The notes under the pieces were generated by a model that did no database searches, was not told the origin of the DNA, and was given only the letters and a program-made list of their open reading frames with translations. Shown here in pieces: positions 43,840 to 52,721 of a DNA stretch of 64,000 nucleotides. Source of the stretch: a virus. The stretch's first letter is position 1. The number at the start of each line of letters is the position of its first letter. A program made the position numbers and the translations under genes. Where the stretch lies: the IMG/VR virus record IMGVR_UViG_3300047357_000359, positions 1 to 64,000 of that record; one strand, given 5' to 3'.

Positions 43840-46194
43840 ATGACAAACGGCTTGGGAATCCAAATCCAAAAAAGAGATGGGTCAAGTGTACCACTAGACA
43901 TCAATAAAATTCACTTTGTTGTAGAAGAAGCGTGTGAAGGACTAGCAGGAGTTAGTAGTAGTCAAATTGAAATGAATGCAAACATTCAATTCTATGACGA
44001 CATGAGTACAGCAGAGATTCAAGAAATCCTAGTTAAAAGTGCAAACGATTTAATTACATTAGAAAATCCTAACTATCAGTTTGTTGCGGCACGTTTATTA
44101 TTATACCCTATCTACAAAGAGTCATTTGGCCAATACAATCCTATTCCTTTAATTGATGTAATCAAACGTAACATTGACCGTGGTGTATACGATCCAGCTA
44201 TCTTAGAAAAGTATACCGAAGACGAACTTTCAACATTAAACAAATACATTAAGCATAAACGTGATGAGAACTTTACGTATGCAGGACTTCGTCAAGTAGT
44301 TGACAAGTACCTTGTACAAGATAGAAGCAGTGGTGACATTTATGAATCTCCACAAATGATGTACATGATGATCGCGGCAACATTGTTCGCAGAATATCCA
44401 GCACAATCACGTATGCAATATGTAAGGAGATACTACGATGCGACCTCCCTTTTTAAAATCAATATCCCGACGCCCGTTATGGCCGGCGTCCGCACACCTC
44501 TTAGACAATTTGCTTCTTGCGTACTTGTTGATAGCGATGATACCCTTAATTCCATTTTTAGTTCTGATATGGCTATTGGGCGTTATACCGCACAAAGAGC
44601 AGGAATAGGAATTAACGCAGGACGTATTAGAGCAGTAAACAGTAAAATTAGAGGTGGTGAAGTAGCACACACAGGTGTTGTCCCATTCCTAAAGAAGTTT
44701 GAAGCAACAGTACGTTGTTGTACACAAAATGGTGTACGTGGTGGTAGTGCAACTACACACTTCCCAATATGGCATTACGAAATTGAAGACATCCTTGTGC
44801 TAAAGAATAACAAAGGTACAGAGGATAACAGAGTACGTAAGTTAGATTATTCAATTCAGCTTAATAAAACTATGTATGAAAGATTATTATCCGGCGGCGA
44901 TATAACTTTGTTCTCGCCACATGAAGTGCCAGACTTATACGAAGCATTTTATTCAGACCAAGATAAGTTTGCAGAGTTGTATGCAAAATATGAACGTAGC
45001 AAAACATTACGTACAAAAACTATTTCAGCAATGGACTTGTTTAGTGCATTAATTAAAGAACGTGCAGAAACAGGACGTATCTATATTATGAATGTTGATC
45101 ATGCTAATACACACAGTTCATTTAAGGACACAGTTTACATGAGTAACTTGTGTCAAGAGATTACATTACCAACTAAGCCACTACAACACATTGACGATCC
45201 AGAAGGTGAAATTGCATTGTGTATTCTTAGTGCTATTAACGTAGGTAAAATTAACAATCTAGATGAACTAGAAGACTTGTGTGATATGGCAGTAAGAGCA
45301 TTAGATGAAATTATTGACTATCAGAAGTATCCAATTTTAGCCGCAGAAAAAAGTACTAAAGCAAGACGTAGCTTAGGTGTAGGTTACATTGGACTAGCAC
45401 ATTACCTAGCTAAGAATCAAGTTAAGTATAGCGACAAAAAAGCATTAACAAAAGTACACGAGCTAACAGAAGCATTTCAATATTATCTGTTACAAGCGTC
45501 AAACAATCTAGCTAAAGAAAAAGGCAAGTGTGAATATTTTGACCGTACTAAATATAGCGATGGAGTACTACCCATTGACACATATAAAAAGGACTTGGAT
45601 GACGTATGCAAGATTACACTAAAATATGATTGGGAGACTCTTAGATCTTCAATTGTTAAGGACGGACTTAGGCACTCAACGTTGTCCGCACAGATGCCAT
45701 CGGAAAGCAGTTCCATTGTGTCGAATGCCACAAACGGTATTGAGCCACCTAGAGGATTCTTGTCCATTAAGAAAAGCAAAAAAGGGCCTCTTAAGCAGAT
45801 TGTTCCACAGTATCAGTCATTAAAGAACTATTACACATTGCTATGGGATATGCCTAGCAACGAAGGCTATATTAACATAGTAGCAGTAATGCAAAAGTTC
45901 TTTGATCAAGCAATTTCAGGTAACTGGAGTTACAACCCAACACACTTTGAAAACAATGAAGTTCCAATGAGTGTAATGCTACAAGATATGTTAACTACAT
46001 ATAAGCTAGGTTGGAAAACTTCATACTACCAAAACACCTATGACTTCAAGTCTGATCCTAACGATTTAGAAGATGAACAAGAAGAAGTTAAGTTAGAAAG
46101 CCCTATTAACGGCTTTGAACCACAGATTGGACGTGCGGAGTTTAACGGCACAGACGATGAGTACGAAGAATATTGCGACAGTTGTGCAATTTAG
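43840..46194 (+). CDS. nrdA: Ribonucleoside-diphosphate reductase, large subunit
   Basis: 784 aa, full-length class Ia R1. An N-terminal ATP-cone-like region (IQKRDGSSVPLDINKIHFVV), the redox Cys in FASCVLVDSDD, the radical path and active-site region LSAQMPSESSSIVSNATNGI, and a C-terminal Cys pair (EYCDSCAI) for reduction. It turns NDPs into dNDPs. Two stretches (44430-44570 and 45640-45790) covering the active site use unusual GC-rich codons. The partner nrdB and a glutaredoxin follow. Confidence 0.97.
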   Translation: MTNGLGIQIQKRDGSSVPLDINKIHFVVEEACEGLAGVSSSQIEMNANIQFYDDMSTAEIQEILVKSANDLITLENPNYQFVAARLLLYPIYKESFGQYNPIPLIDVIKRNIDRGVYDPAILEKYTEDELSTLNKYIKHKRDENFTYAGLRQVVDKYLVQDRSSGDIYESPQMMYMMIAATLFAEYPAQSRMQYVRRYYDATSLFKINIPTPVMAGVRTPLRQFASCVLVDSDDTLNSIFSSDMAIGRYTAQRAGIGINAGRIRAVNSKIRGGEVAHTGVVPFLKKFEATVRCCTQNGVRGGSATTHFPIWHYEIEDILVLKNNKGTEDNRVRKLDYSIQLNKTMYERLLSGGDITLFSPHEVPDLYEAFYSDQDKFAELYAKYERSKTLRTKTISAMDLFSALIKERAETGRIYIMNVDHANTHSSFKDTVYMSNLCQEITLPTKPLQHIDDPEGEIALCILSAINVGKINNLDELEDLCDMAVRALDEIIDYQKYPILAAEKSTKARRSLGVGYIGLAHYLAKNQVKYSDKKALTKVHELTEAFQYYLLQASNNLAKEKGKCEYFDRTKYSDGVLPIDTYKKDLDDVCKITLKYDWETLRSSIVKDGLRHSTLSAQMPSESSSIVSNATNGIEPPRGFLSIKKSKKGPLKQIVPQYQSLKNYYTLLWDMPSNEGYINIVAVMQKFFDQAISGNWSYNPTHFENNEVPMSVMLQDMLTTYKLGWKTSYYQNTYDFKSDPNDLEDEQEEVKLESPINGFEPQIGRAEFNGTDDEYEEYCDSCAI

Positions 46195-46197
46195 TAC

Positions 46198-46234
46198 TTG
46201 ACAAATACATAAGACTAGTGTATATTAATAAATA
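46198..46234 (+). promoter_or_regulatory. Tandem sigma-70 and T4 late promoter for nrdB
   Basis: TTGACA (46198-46203), 17-nt spacer, TATATT (46221-46226), then AATAAATAC with the late core at 46228-46234. Confidence 0.8.
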
Positions 46235-46260
46235 CGCTATTAGAGAAAAAAGAGAGAGAC

Positions 46261-47364
46261 ATGGCAAAGACAGTATTTAATCGTGAAGCTGTAGACTTCA
46301 CAAAGCAACATATGTTCTTCGGAGCAGATCAAAACACACAGAGATACGATACATTTCGTTTCCCTGTATTTGACAAACTTAACCAAACAATGCTTGGTTA
46401 CTTTTGGCGTCCTGAGGAAGTATCGTTACAAAAAGATAGAGCTGACTTCCAAAACTTTCGTCCAGAAGAAAAACACATTTTTACAAGTAACCTAAAGTAT
46501 CAAACACTACTAGATAGTGTACAAGGAAGAGGACCATGTCTTGCTTTCTTGCCTCATGTATCTTTACCAGAACTAGAAGGTTGTATTGTTACTTGGGACT
46601 TCTTTGAAACTATTCACTCACGTAGTTATACACACATTATGAAGAATGTATATCCTAATCCAAGTGAAGTATTAGATCATATTTTAAATGACGATGAAAT
46701 TATTAAACGTGCAGTTAGTGTAACTAAAAACTATGATGCATTTACAGGTGCGGCAGACGCATTCATTCATCGTAAAGAAGGAACCATGCGTGACGTTAAG
46801 AAAAAAATGTTCCTTGCTATGATGAACGTAAACATCTTAGAAGGATTACGTTTTTATGTTTCGTTTGCATGTACATTTGCATTTGGTGAGCTAAAGAAAA
46901 TGGAAGGCTCAGCAAAGATTATTAGTCTTATTGCTCGTGATGAAAGTCAACACCTTGCATTAAGTTCACACGTTCTTAAGAATTGGATGCGTGGCGATGA
47001 CGATCCAGAGATGGCTAAGATTGCAAAAGAATGTGAAGCAGAAGTTTATGAAATGTGGAAGGCATGTGTTAACGAAGAAAAAGCATGGGCTAAACATTTA
47101 ATGAAAGACGGATCAATTATTGGTCTGAACGAAAGACTGTTAGGCGATTACGTAGAGTACATTGCCAACCGTAGGCTTAAAGCATTAGGATACTCAACTA
47201 TCTTTGATGCATCATCAACCCAAAACCCGCTACCGTGGACACAACATTGGCTATCTAGCTCAGGCTTGCAAGTTGCACCTCAAGAGACAGAAGTTGAAAG
47301 TTATATCATCGGTGGGATTAAACAAGACGTGTCAACAGACAGTCTAAAAGGATTTAAACTATAA
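46261..47364 (+). CDS. nrdB: Ribonucleoside-diphosphate reductase, small subunit
   Basis: 367 aa class Ia R2. Iron ligands occur in PELEGCIVTWDFFETIHSRS (Glu and His), NVNILEGLRFYVSF and IARDESQHLALS (ExxH). The tyrosyl radical Tyr is expected in the helix with the first His, and I see HSRSYTHIM. The end SLKGFKL is the peptide that docks to NrdA. It has its own dual promoter, so it may be made at both times. Confidence 0.96.
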   Translation: MAKTVFNREAVDFTKQHMFFGADQNTQRYDTFRFPVFDKLNQTMLGYFWRPEEVSLQKDRADFQNFRPEEKHIFTSNLKYQTLLDSVQGRGPCLAFLPHVSLPELEGCIVTWDFFETIHSRSYTHIMKNVYPNPSEVLDHILNDDEIIKRAVSVTKNYDAFTGAADAFIHRKEGTMRDVKKKMFLAMMNVNILEGLRFYVSFACTFAFGELKKMEGSAKIISLIARDESQHLALSSHVLKNWMRGDDDPEMAKIAKECEAEVYEMWKACVNEEKAWAKHLMKDGSIIGLNERLLGDYVEYIANRRLKALGYSTIFDASSTQNPLPWTQHWLSSSGLQVAPQETEVESYIIGGIKQDVSTDSLKGFKL

Positions 47365-47627
47365 TGCAAAAGGCAGACAACAACACCACAGTAGTATATT
47401 CAAAACCAAATTGTAGCTATTGTGTAAAAGCAAAACATCTATTAAAAAGTAAAGGCGTAGACTTTATCGAAATGATTATTGGTAAAGACATTCCAGTTGA
47501 ACAGTTGATGGAAGAATTCAAAGTTAATAATCTTCCAATGCCACGAACTGCTCCGCAAATTATTTTCAAGGGTAAGTATATGGGTGGTTATCACGAATTA
47601 GAAAAACACTTAGAAACTGGAGAATAA
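47364..47627 (+). CDS. Glutaredoxin
   Basis: 87 aa thioredoxin fold with the active site KPNCSYCVKAK (CSYC) and the cis-Pro region TAPQIIFKGKYMGGY (the TxPxIF pattern). It likely reduces the phage ribonucleotide reductase; its start overlaps the nrdB stop, consistent with one operon. Confidence 0.92.
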   Translation: MQKADNNTTVVYSKPNCSYCVKAKHLLKSKGVDFIEMIIGKDIPVEQLMEEFKVNNLPMPRTAPQIIFKGKYMGGYHELEKHLETGE

Positions 47628-47630
47628 TAT

Positions 47631-47948
47631 ATGTTAATTGAAGCACCTTACAAAAAAGGCGATATTGTTACTATTAAACTTATGTCAGGCGAAGAGCTTG
47701 TAGGTAGGTTTGAAAAAGAAGATGATAAACAAATCCAACTTCATTATCCACTAACACTAGTTGCTAGTGAAAAAGGTATTGGCTTACAACAGTTCTTGTT
47801 TACAGCAGAAGTAAACAGAAGCTATACTGTTAAGCATACTGCTATTTCTTTATGTGTACCTACTGCAAAACAGTTTGCTGAAGCATACGAAAAACAAACA
47901 TCACCAATCATCAAAGCACCTGCAGGATTAGCTGACATCATTAAATAG
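47631..47948 (+). CDS. LSm/Sm-like domain protein, 105 aa
   Basis: The N-terminal 60 residues have an Sm-like pattern: KKGDIVTIKLMSGEELVGRF, then EKEDDKQIQLHYPLTL. A C-terminal extension has helices. Sm/LSm proteins bind RNA in rings. T4-like cyanophages encode similar small proteins in the nrd region, from memory. The assignment is by eye and needs a profile search. Confidence 0.55.
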   Translation: MLIEAPYKKGDIVTIKLMSGEELVGRFEKEDDKQIQLHYPLTLVASEKGIGLQQFLFTAEVNRSYTVKHTAISLCVPTAKQFAEAYEKQTSPIIKAPAGLADIIK

Positions 47949-47951
47949 CAG

Positions 47952-47958
47952 ATAAATA
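47952..47958 (+). promoter_or_regulatory. T4-type late promoter
   Basis: AGATAAATACTT, 22 nt before the spike-cluster genes, with GAGGAG close to the ATG. Confidence 0.7.
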
Positions 47959-47979
47959 CTTTGTAAGAGGAGTATTAAT

Positions 47980-48945
47980 ATGCCAGAAATGATTTATAGA
48001 CGTATTCAAGACAATGGTAGTATTGTTAACTTTAATGTTGAAAAAGAAGGTACACCATTTATTATTGTTACATATTTAGGAAAAGAAACAAGGGTACATG
48101 GCCCACAAGCCGCTCTTGATAAAAAGTTTGCAGGTGGAACACCTAAGTATGTTGATGATACTGTAGATGCTAAAGCAGTTAAACTTGAAACTGCCTGTGA
48201 TGCTACAATGGCAACTGCAACAGATGCCTGTGCAGTTATGGGTAGTATTGGTTCATTAGCACCTGATGTTGAAACAGCTATATCAGCCTCCGAAACAGAA
48301 GAAAAAATTAACGAGTTACTAACAGAGTCTATGGACGTGGCAGGTGAGGCAACTGAAAAGATTTCTGAAATCAATACTAACATTACAGATGCAACAGCTA
48401 AGACAGAAGAAGTTAATGCTCTTATCGAACGTTTAGAAGCAATAGAACTTGACGATGATACTCCGGATCCGCAACTGTACACAGTAGCAAGAGAAGAATT
48501 AGAAACTGCCTTAGACAATTATATTAATGGTGTGTCTGAGACAATGAACGACTTAAATGAAGTACTAGGTGATGAAGCACCAGACGTTGGACAAGAGATT
48601 AACGATGCGTGTGCAGTAGTGTCAGAAAACATTGGTGCATGTCAAGGTGAACTAAGTGCAATGGTTGCCGCAGTTAAAACAGGTAACTGTAAAGGAATAA
48701 CAACTGCACTACAAAATACAAAGTTTACACCTAGTGGACAAGCAGGTGAGATTAAAGAGAAAATGAAAAGCGATGTTCCGGCACAAACAAGAACTATACA
48801 ATCAAATGGTAGTATTGTTAACTGGAATATTGACAAGAAGAAACCTTTCAGAGATGTTATGCACCAAGGTAAGCTAACAAGAGTATATGCTACAACAGAA
48901 CAACTAGACAAAGCATTTCCTGAATCAATATTGGTAGCAGTATAA
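47980..48945 (+). CDS. Spike-cluster protein with a repeated terminal module, 321 aa
   Basis: A module of about 40 residues occurs at both ends: RIQDNGSIVNFNVEKEGTPF, then VTYLGKETRVHG and AALDKKF (N-term) and IQSNGSIVNWNIDKKKPFRD, then TRVYATTEQLDKAFP (C-term). The middle is a long acidic helical region with three scattered Cys-Ala pairs. The neighbours are another module protein and a PAAR spike, so it is probably a virion tip or adaptor. Confidence 0.7.
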   Translation: MPEMIYRRIQDNGSIVNFNVEKEGTPFIIVTYLGKETRVHGPQAALDKKFAGGTPKYVDDTVDAKAVKLETACDATMATATDACAVMGSIGSLAPDVETAISASETEEKINELLTESMDVAGEATEKISEINTNITDATAKTEEVNALIERLEAIELDDDTPDPQLYTVAREELETALDNYINGVSETMNDLNEVLGDEAPDVGQEINDACAVVSENIGACQGELSAMVAAVKTGNCKGITTALQNTKFTPSGQAGEIKEKMKSDVPAQTRTIQSNGSIVNWNIDKKKPFRDVMHQGKLTRVYATTEQLDKAFPESILVAV

Positions 48946-49592
48946 TGAGTGCTATACCTAAAGTTCAATTAAAAGCTAACAGTCAACTTGTTAACTTTAA
49001 TGTTAATACTAAGTTGAATAGTGAAATCAAAGTTATAAATGGTGTAGAAACAGAAGTGTTTGGTGATCCTTCAATGATTGCTGAACGATTTCCTGACCTA
49101 CCAGAAGCATCGTTACCCGACTTTGGCATTCCTGATCCTGCGGCAGACTTACCTGTAATACCATCTGATCTAGGTGGACTTATACCAGATTCAATTAAAA
49201 ATGCTACAGCTAACAAATTAGAACTAGCTAAACAATCAACAGCAAGTGCAAGTTCTAAGATAGGTAATTTGTTTACTAGCTTTGCTGGTTTAGATACAAG
49301 AAAGATATCTGAACTTGCATCATTAGGAGAACTAGAAGCAAAGATTCATAACGCTAAAGTATTACTTGGTGATGTTCCTGCATCAGCAGAACCTAAGTCA
49401 GCTGAACCAAGTAACAAGCCTGCGAAGTCATTACAGATACAAAGCGGTGGTGGCATTGTTAACTTTAATGTTAATAAGAAACTTCCGTACAAAGATGTTA
49501 TGTATGATTACATGAGCGAAGGTTTAAAACTGTACAGAATATACGGTACACAAGCACAACTAGATTCACAATTTCCAACAGGGTCAGCATAG
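48945..49592 (+). CDS. Spike-cluster protein with the same module, 215 aa
   Basis: The module is again at both ends: QLVNFNVNTKLNSEIKVING, then EVFGDPSMIAERFP and GGGIVNFNVNKKLPYKDVMY, then YRIYGTQAQLDSQFP. The middle is Pro/Ser-rich and helical. Its ATG overlaps the previous stop, and its stop abuts the PAAR gene. Likely forms part of the same tip structure. Confidence 0.7.
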   Translation: MSAIPKVQLKANSQLVNFNVNTKLNSEIKVINGVETEVFGDPSMIAERFPDLPEASLPDFGIPDPAADLPVIPSDLGGLIPDSIKNATANKLELAKQSTASASSKIGNLFTSFAGLDTRKISELASLGELEAKIHNAKVLLGDVPASAEPKSAEPSNKPAKSLQIQSGGGIVNFNVNKKLPYKDVMYDYMSEGLKLYRIYGTQAQLDSQFPTGSA

Positions 49593-50642
49593 ATGGGACA
49601 ACCAATAGCAAGAATTGGCGACAGGACACAAGGTACTTGTTATCATCCTAGTCATCCACCTTTAGACATTGGTGGTACTATTATAACAGGTAGTCCGAAC
49701 GTGTTTACTAACAACATTCCTACAGCAAGACTAGGAGACCTAGTTGAAACTGACTGTGGGCATATAGGTAAAATTATAACAGGATCAACAATAGACATTA
49801 CTAATGAGTTACTTACAGCAAGGATTGGTGATGTAATTGATACAGACGCTCCTTACAAGGCAGTTATTGTTACAGGTAGTACAGACGTAGCAGGTGATCC
49901 ACAAGCAACAGCAGAAGAACAAGCGAACGCAATAGGTAACGTAGTTGCACAAGCAATGGGCTTTGAAAAGGTTACACTTGATCCAGTAGAAGCCGCAGAC
50001 ATTATTATTGGTCGTAAGATTGAAAGAGATAACGGAGTTGATCCAGATACAACAGAAGCAGTAGAATATGGCGATGGTGGTATTCCAACTGCTAGACGTG
50101 GTAATGAAAGTCCTGTACTTACAGGTGGAGAATCCGGAGTAACAAATACAGCAGGACCACAACCGGCTCCAGCAAGTTCATCGTCAGATGGAGAGTTAGT
50201 TGAAGAAGTTCCAAGTAAACAACCATCAAATGCAGATGGACAATTTATTAAATGGTTACCACACGTTGACAGTAGAGTGAAACCACAAGTTGTAACAGGC
50301 TTAGAAAGAATATCTAGAGAGATGGGTTTCCAATTAGTTTGTACTAGTGGATATAGAAGTCCAGAATACAATTCAAGAGTTGGTGGATCTAAGAAAAGTC
50401 AACACATGTTAGGAAATGCTGTCGACATTGTTCAGACAGGACTAACAACAGCACAACGTCAAAAGTTCATTCAAGCGGCTATTGACGCAGGGTTTACTGC
50501 AATTGGCATATACAATACATTTACGCACATTGATATTAGAGGTGCAAAAGTGGCTTGGGGTTCCAATGGAAGTAGAACTGGCCTACCAAAATATCCATGG
50601 GCACAACAGACCTTAAAAGCTAATGGATATGCTACTAGTTAA
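49593..50642 (+). CDS. PAAR spike-tip protein with D-Ala-D-Ala carboxypeptidase domain
   Basis: Residues 1-110 are PAAR repeats (PIARIGDRTQGTCYHPSHPP, TARLGDLVETDCGH) which make a sharp tip for puncturing the outer membrane. A linker leads to an M15-type peptidase (residues 210-345): CTSGYRSPEYNSRVGGSKKS, QHMLGNAVDIV (zinc His and Asp) and FTHIDIRGAK (zinc His). The peptidase should cut peptidoglycan peptide during DNA entry. A single protein thus carries tip and lytic activity. Confidence 0.9.
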   Translation: MGQPIARIGDRTQGTCYHPSHPPLDIGGTIITGSPNVFTNNIPTARLGDLVETDCGHIGKIITGSTIDITNELLTARIGDVIDTDAPYKAVIVTGSTDVAGDPQATAEEQANAIGNVVAQAMGFEKVTLDPVEAADIIIGRKIERDNGVDPDTTEAVEYGDGGIPTARRGNESPVLTGGESGVTNTAGPQPAPASSSSDGELVEEVPSKQPSNADGQFIKWLPHVDSRVKPQVVTGLERISREMGFQLVCTSGYRSPEYNSRVGGSKKSQHMLGNAVDIVQTGLTTAQRQKFIQAAIDAGFTAIGIYNTFTHIDIRGAKVAWGSNGSRTGLPKYPWAQQTLKANGYATS

Positions 50643-50688
50643 ACCACTTTAAAGATAAATGCACTCAAAGATAGCATAAATAAGCTCG

Positions 50689-50710
50689 AAGACTCTCCCG
50701 GAGTCTTTTT
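50689..50710 (+). terminator. Rho-independent terminator
   Basis: AAGACTC-tcccg-GAGTCTT stem with a T tract, between the spike and porin genes. A late-like ATAAATA sits at 50676-50682, and TATAAT at about 50715-50720 could be a -10 box for the porin. Confidence 0.75.
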
Positions 50711-50745
50711 ATGTTATAATATAGATAAGGATATAATAAAATAAA

Positions 50746-51819
50746 ATGAAAAAAGTAACGATGGTGTTAGCCGTCTTGTTCGCAACTCTTGCGACAGGAA
50801 CCTTGGCTGACGATGCAGGTCTCGAAAGTAGAGTACAGGCCCTTGAAAGTAGTATGCCAAATTTACCAGCTGGACTTTATGTCAATGGTGAAATTGAGGG
50901 TATATATGACGATAAAACTTATGACTCTGGTTGGGACTCACGTGCTGAATTGCAAGTTGGTATTAGCCAAGACTTAGATATTGACAAGAACATGCTTAAC
51001 CTTAACTGGGTTGGTGCAACTATGACGTATGATAGTGATTATGCATTAGATAGTACTCTTGACAATACTATTGTTGAAAAGCAATTAGGTTTTGGTAATG
51101 ACTTCGCAACAATCTATGTTGGTGAAACTGATGCACAACGCATTGGCTTTGCAAAAACATCAAAGATTGGAGCACCAATTATCATTACTGAATCAAGTAG
51201 TAGGTTGGATCACAATGAAAAGACTGTTTTAGTATTAGGCGGATTTGAAAAAGAAACTGAATTCGAATTTGATGCGTACAGACTTAAAAGAGAAAAGCCA
51301 TGGGGTGTAGTTGTTGGTTACGATAACAACGAAGACTCATTGTATGCAAGTGCAACAGTTAGCTTATTAGGTTTAGCTGATGTATCATACATGATCATTG
51401 ACACAACTGCGGCAGGTTCAGCAAGTTACACAACAGACACTCGTCAAGAAGGATACGCTATTGGCGGAACACTTCGTAGATGGGATATCCCAATGCAATG
51501 GGGTGTTGAGTTGTGGGACGACAAAGACACAGGTCTTGCAAGTGATGACAGAATTGATATGGGTGTAATGTATAATGTTACTCCAGCAACTTATGTTACT
51601 GCTCATAGAACTATGAATGATGACTTAGGTTACGATGGTAACTATTACGGTGTTGTTCATAACGTGTATGCTAACTATGACGCTGGCAAACGTGCTGATA
51701 AGCAAGATGGATTAGAGATTGGTTTATATCTACACGATAAGAGTGGAACATCAACTATCACTGGTGCAGATTATGCTGATACAACATCAATCCTGGGATC
51801 TGTGAAATATAAATTCTAA
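50746..51819 (+). CDS. Outer-membrane porin
   Basis: A signal peptide MKKVTMVLAVLFATLATGTL with TLA-D cleavage, a short coiled coil (LESRVQALESSMP), then alternating beta strands throughout (GLYVNGEIEGIYDDKTYDSG) and the C-terminal phenylalanine (GSVKYKF) recognised by BAM. 357 aa, a typical general porin of marine alphaproteobacteria or gammaproteobacteria. A phage-made porin could change nutrient uptake or alter the receptor to block other phages. AAGGATATAATAAAATAAA precedes the ATG. Confidence 0.85.
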   Translation: MKKVTMVLAVLFATLATGTLADDAGLESRVQALESSMPNLPAGLYVNGEIEGIYDDKTYDSGWDSRAELQVGISQDLDIDKNMLNLNWVGATMTYDSDYALDSTLDNTIVEKQLGFGNDFATIYVGETDAQRIGFAKTSKIGAPIIITESSSRLDHNEKTVLVLGGFEKETEFEFDAYRLKREKPWGVVVGYDNNEDSLYASATVSLLGLADVSYMIIDTTAAGSASYTTDTRQEGYAIGGTLRRWDIPMQWGVELWDDKDTGLASDDRIDMGVMYNVTPATYVTAHRTMNDDLGYDGNYYGVVHNVYANYDAGKRADKQDGLEIGLYLHDKSGTSTITGADYADTTSILGSVKYKF

Positions 51820-51888
51820 ACCACATTTAACACGCCTTAAATGCTATGATAGTAAATAAAAGCGTGTTAAACACAATAGGAGATAATT

Positions 51889-52068
51889 ATGTCACAACAT
51901 CACGAAGCGATTAAAGCGGCAATGGAATCATACTTAGCTGAAAGCGAGTCTTTCGAAACTAAGGGTGTTAAAGCGGCCGCGGCAAGAGCAAGAAAAGCAC
52001 TAGGTGAACTTGGTAAACTTACTAAGGCAAGACGTGCTGAAATTCAGGAAAAAAAGAACTCAATGTAG
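51889..52068 (+). CDS. Small helical basic protein, 59 aa
   Basis: MSQHHEAIKAAMESYLAESE start, Ala/Lys/Arg-rich helix after it (KGVKAAAARARKALGELGKL). AGGAGATAATT precedes the ATG. Histone-like composition; probably binds nucleic acid. A strong terminator follows. Proteins of this type occur in T4-like marine phages from memory. Confidence 0.7.
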   Translation: MSQHHEAIKAAMESYLAESESFETKGVKAAAARARKALGELGKLTKARRAEIQEKKNSM

Positions 52069-52078
52069 TTTATAATAT

Positions 52079-52112
52079 AGCACGGCCCCTCAAAAGGCCG
52101 TGCTATTTTTTT
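52079..52112 (+). terminator. Rho-independent terminator
   Basis: AGCACGGCC / GGCCGTGCT stem (9 bp) followed by ATTTTTTT. Confidence 0.9.
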
Positions 52113-52121
52113 GGCTTAATT

Positions 52122-52150
52122 TTGACATAAAGCTATAAATACACTATACA
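52122..52150 (+). promoter_or_regulatory. Overlapping sigma-70 and T4 late promoter
   Basis: TTGACA (52122-52127), 17-nt spacer, TATACA (52145-52150). An exact late core TATAAATA (52134-52141) lies between the two boxes. Drives the cold-shock gene. Confidence 0.75.
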
Positions 52151-52196
52151 ACAGTAGCAATAATTAACATTGTTATATTAAGGAAATAATAAACTT

Positions 52197-52424
52197 ATGA
52201 GCGATAGAATACATGGCATTCTAAAGTGGTTTGATGCGAAAAAAGGTTACGGATTTATTACTCCGTCATCCGGTGGACAAGATGTGTTTGTACATGTCAG
52301 TGCTTTTAACGCCGCACAGATTACAAATATCCAAAACAAGATGCAACTTGAATTTGAAATGGTTGATAACCGTGGACGAATGATAGCTGGTAACTTGGCA
52401 ATACCCGACAGTTTTAATAGGTAA
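52197..52424 (+). CDS. Cold-shock domain protein
   Basis: 75 aa OB-fold of the CspA family: RNP1 KKGYGFITP and RNP2 DVFVHVSAF, start MSDRIHGILKWFDAKKGYGF. Binds single-stranded RNA or DNA and melts structures. The dual promoter suggests it is made both early and late. AAGGAAATAATAAACTT precedes the ATG. Confidence 0.93.
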   Translation: MSDRIHGILKWFDAKKGYGFITPSSGGQDVFVHVSAFNAAQITNIQNKMQLEFEMVDNRGRMIAGNLAIPDSFNR

Positions 52425-52427
52425 CAA

Positions 52428-52682
52428 TTAACGTAAGGCTTGTTTAGCCTTTAATGCCGCTCTCTTCTTCTCAGCTTCAATTGATTGTCTTACTTTTCTA
52501 CCCCAAGGTAATTTAATTGTTTCTGCAATTTCTTTACCTTTCTTACTGATATACTCAACACCAATAAACATATCTTTGAAGTCACTTTGCACAGCCTTAA
52601 CTGCTCTTGTTAAACTTAATTGCTCTGTATCTTTTTCATCACCTGCTTCATTCCAAAAATGGAACTTTCTCATTTTAGCCAT
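52428..52682 (-). CDS. Hypothetical basic protein, 84 aa
   Basis: MAKMRKFHFWNEAGDEKDTE start; alpha/beta with a Lys/Arg/Ala-rich helical tail (EAEKKRAALKAKQALR). Only 3 nt separate its end from the convergent cold-shock gene. AAAGGTCGTT precedes the start. Function unknown. Confidence 0.68.
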   Translation of the reverse strand: MAKMRKFHFWNEAGDEKDTEQLSLTRAVKAVQSDFKDMFIGVEYISKKGKEIAETIKLPWGRKVRQSIEAEKKRAALKAKQALR

Positions 52683-52721
52683 AACGACCTTTCTTTTAGT
52701 TTCTACTTATTAAATATAGAC

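Noticed and set aside
48006-48518. 170-codon open frame on the minus strand
   Set aside because: It lies wholly inside the spike-cluster gene, is Ser/Val-rich in the way reverse frames of Asp/Thr/Glu-rich genes are, and has no ribosome site.
49853-50371. 172-codon leftward frame
   Set aside because: It overlaps the PAAR-peptidase gene entirely and has no start signal or promoter.
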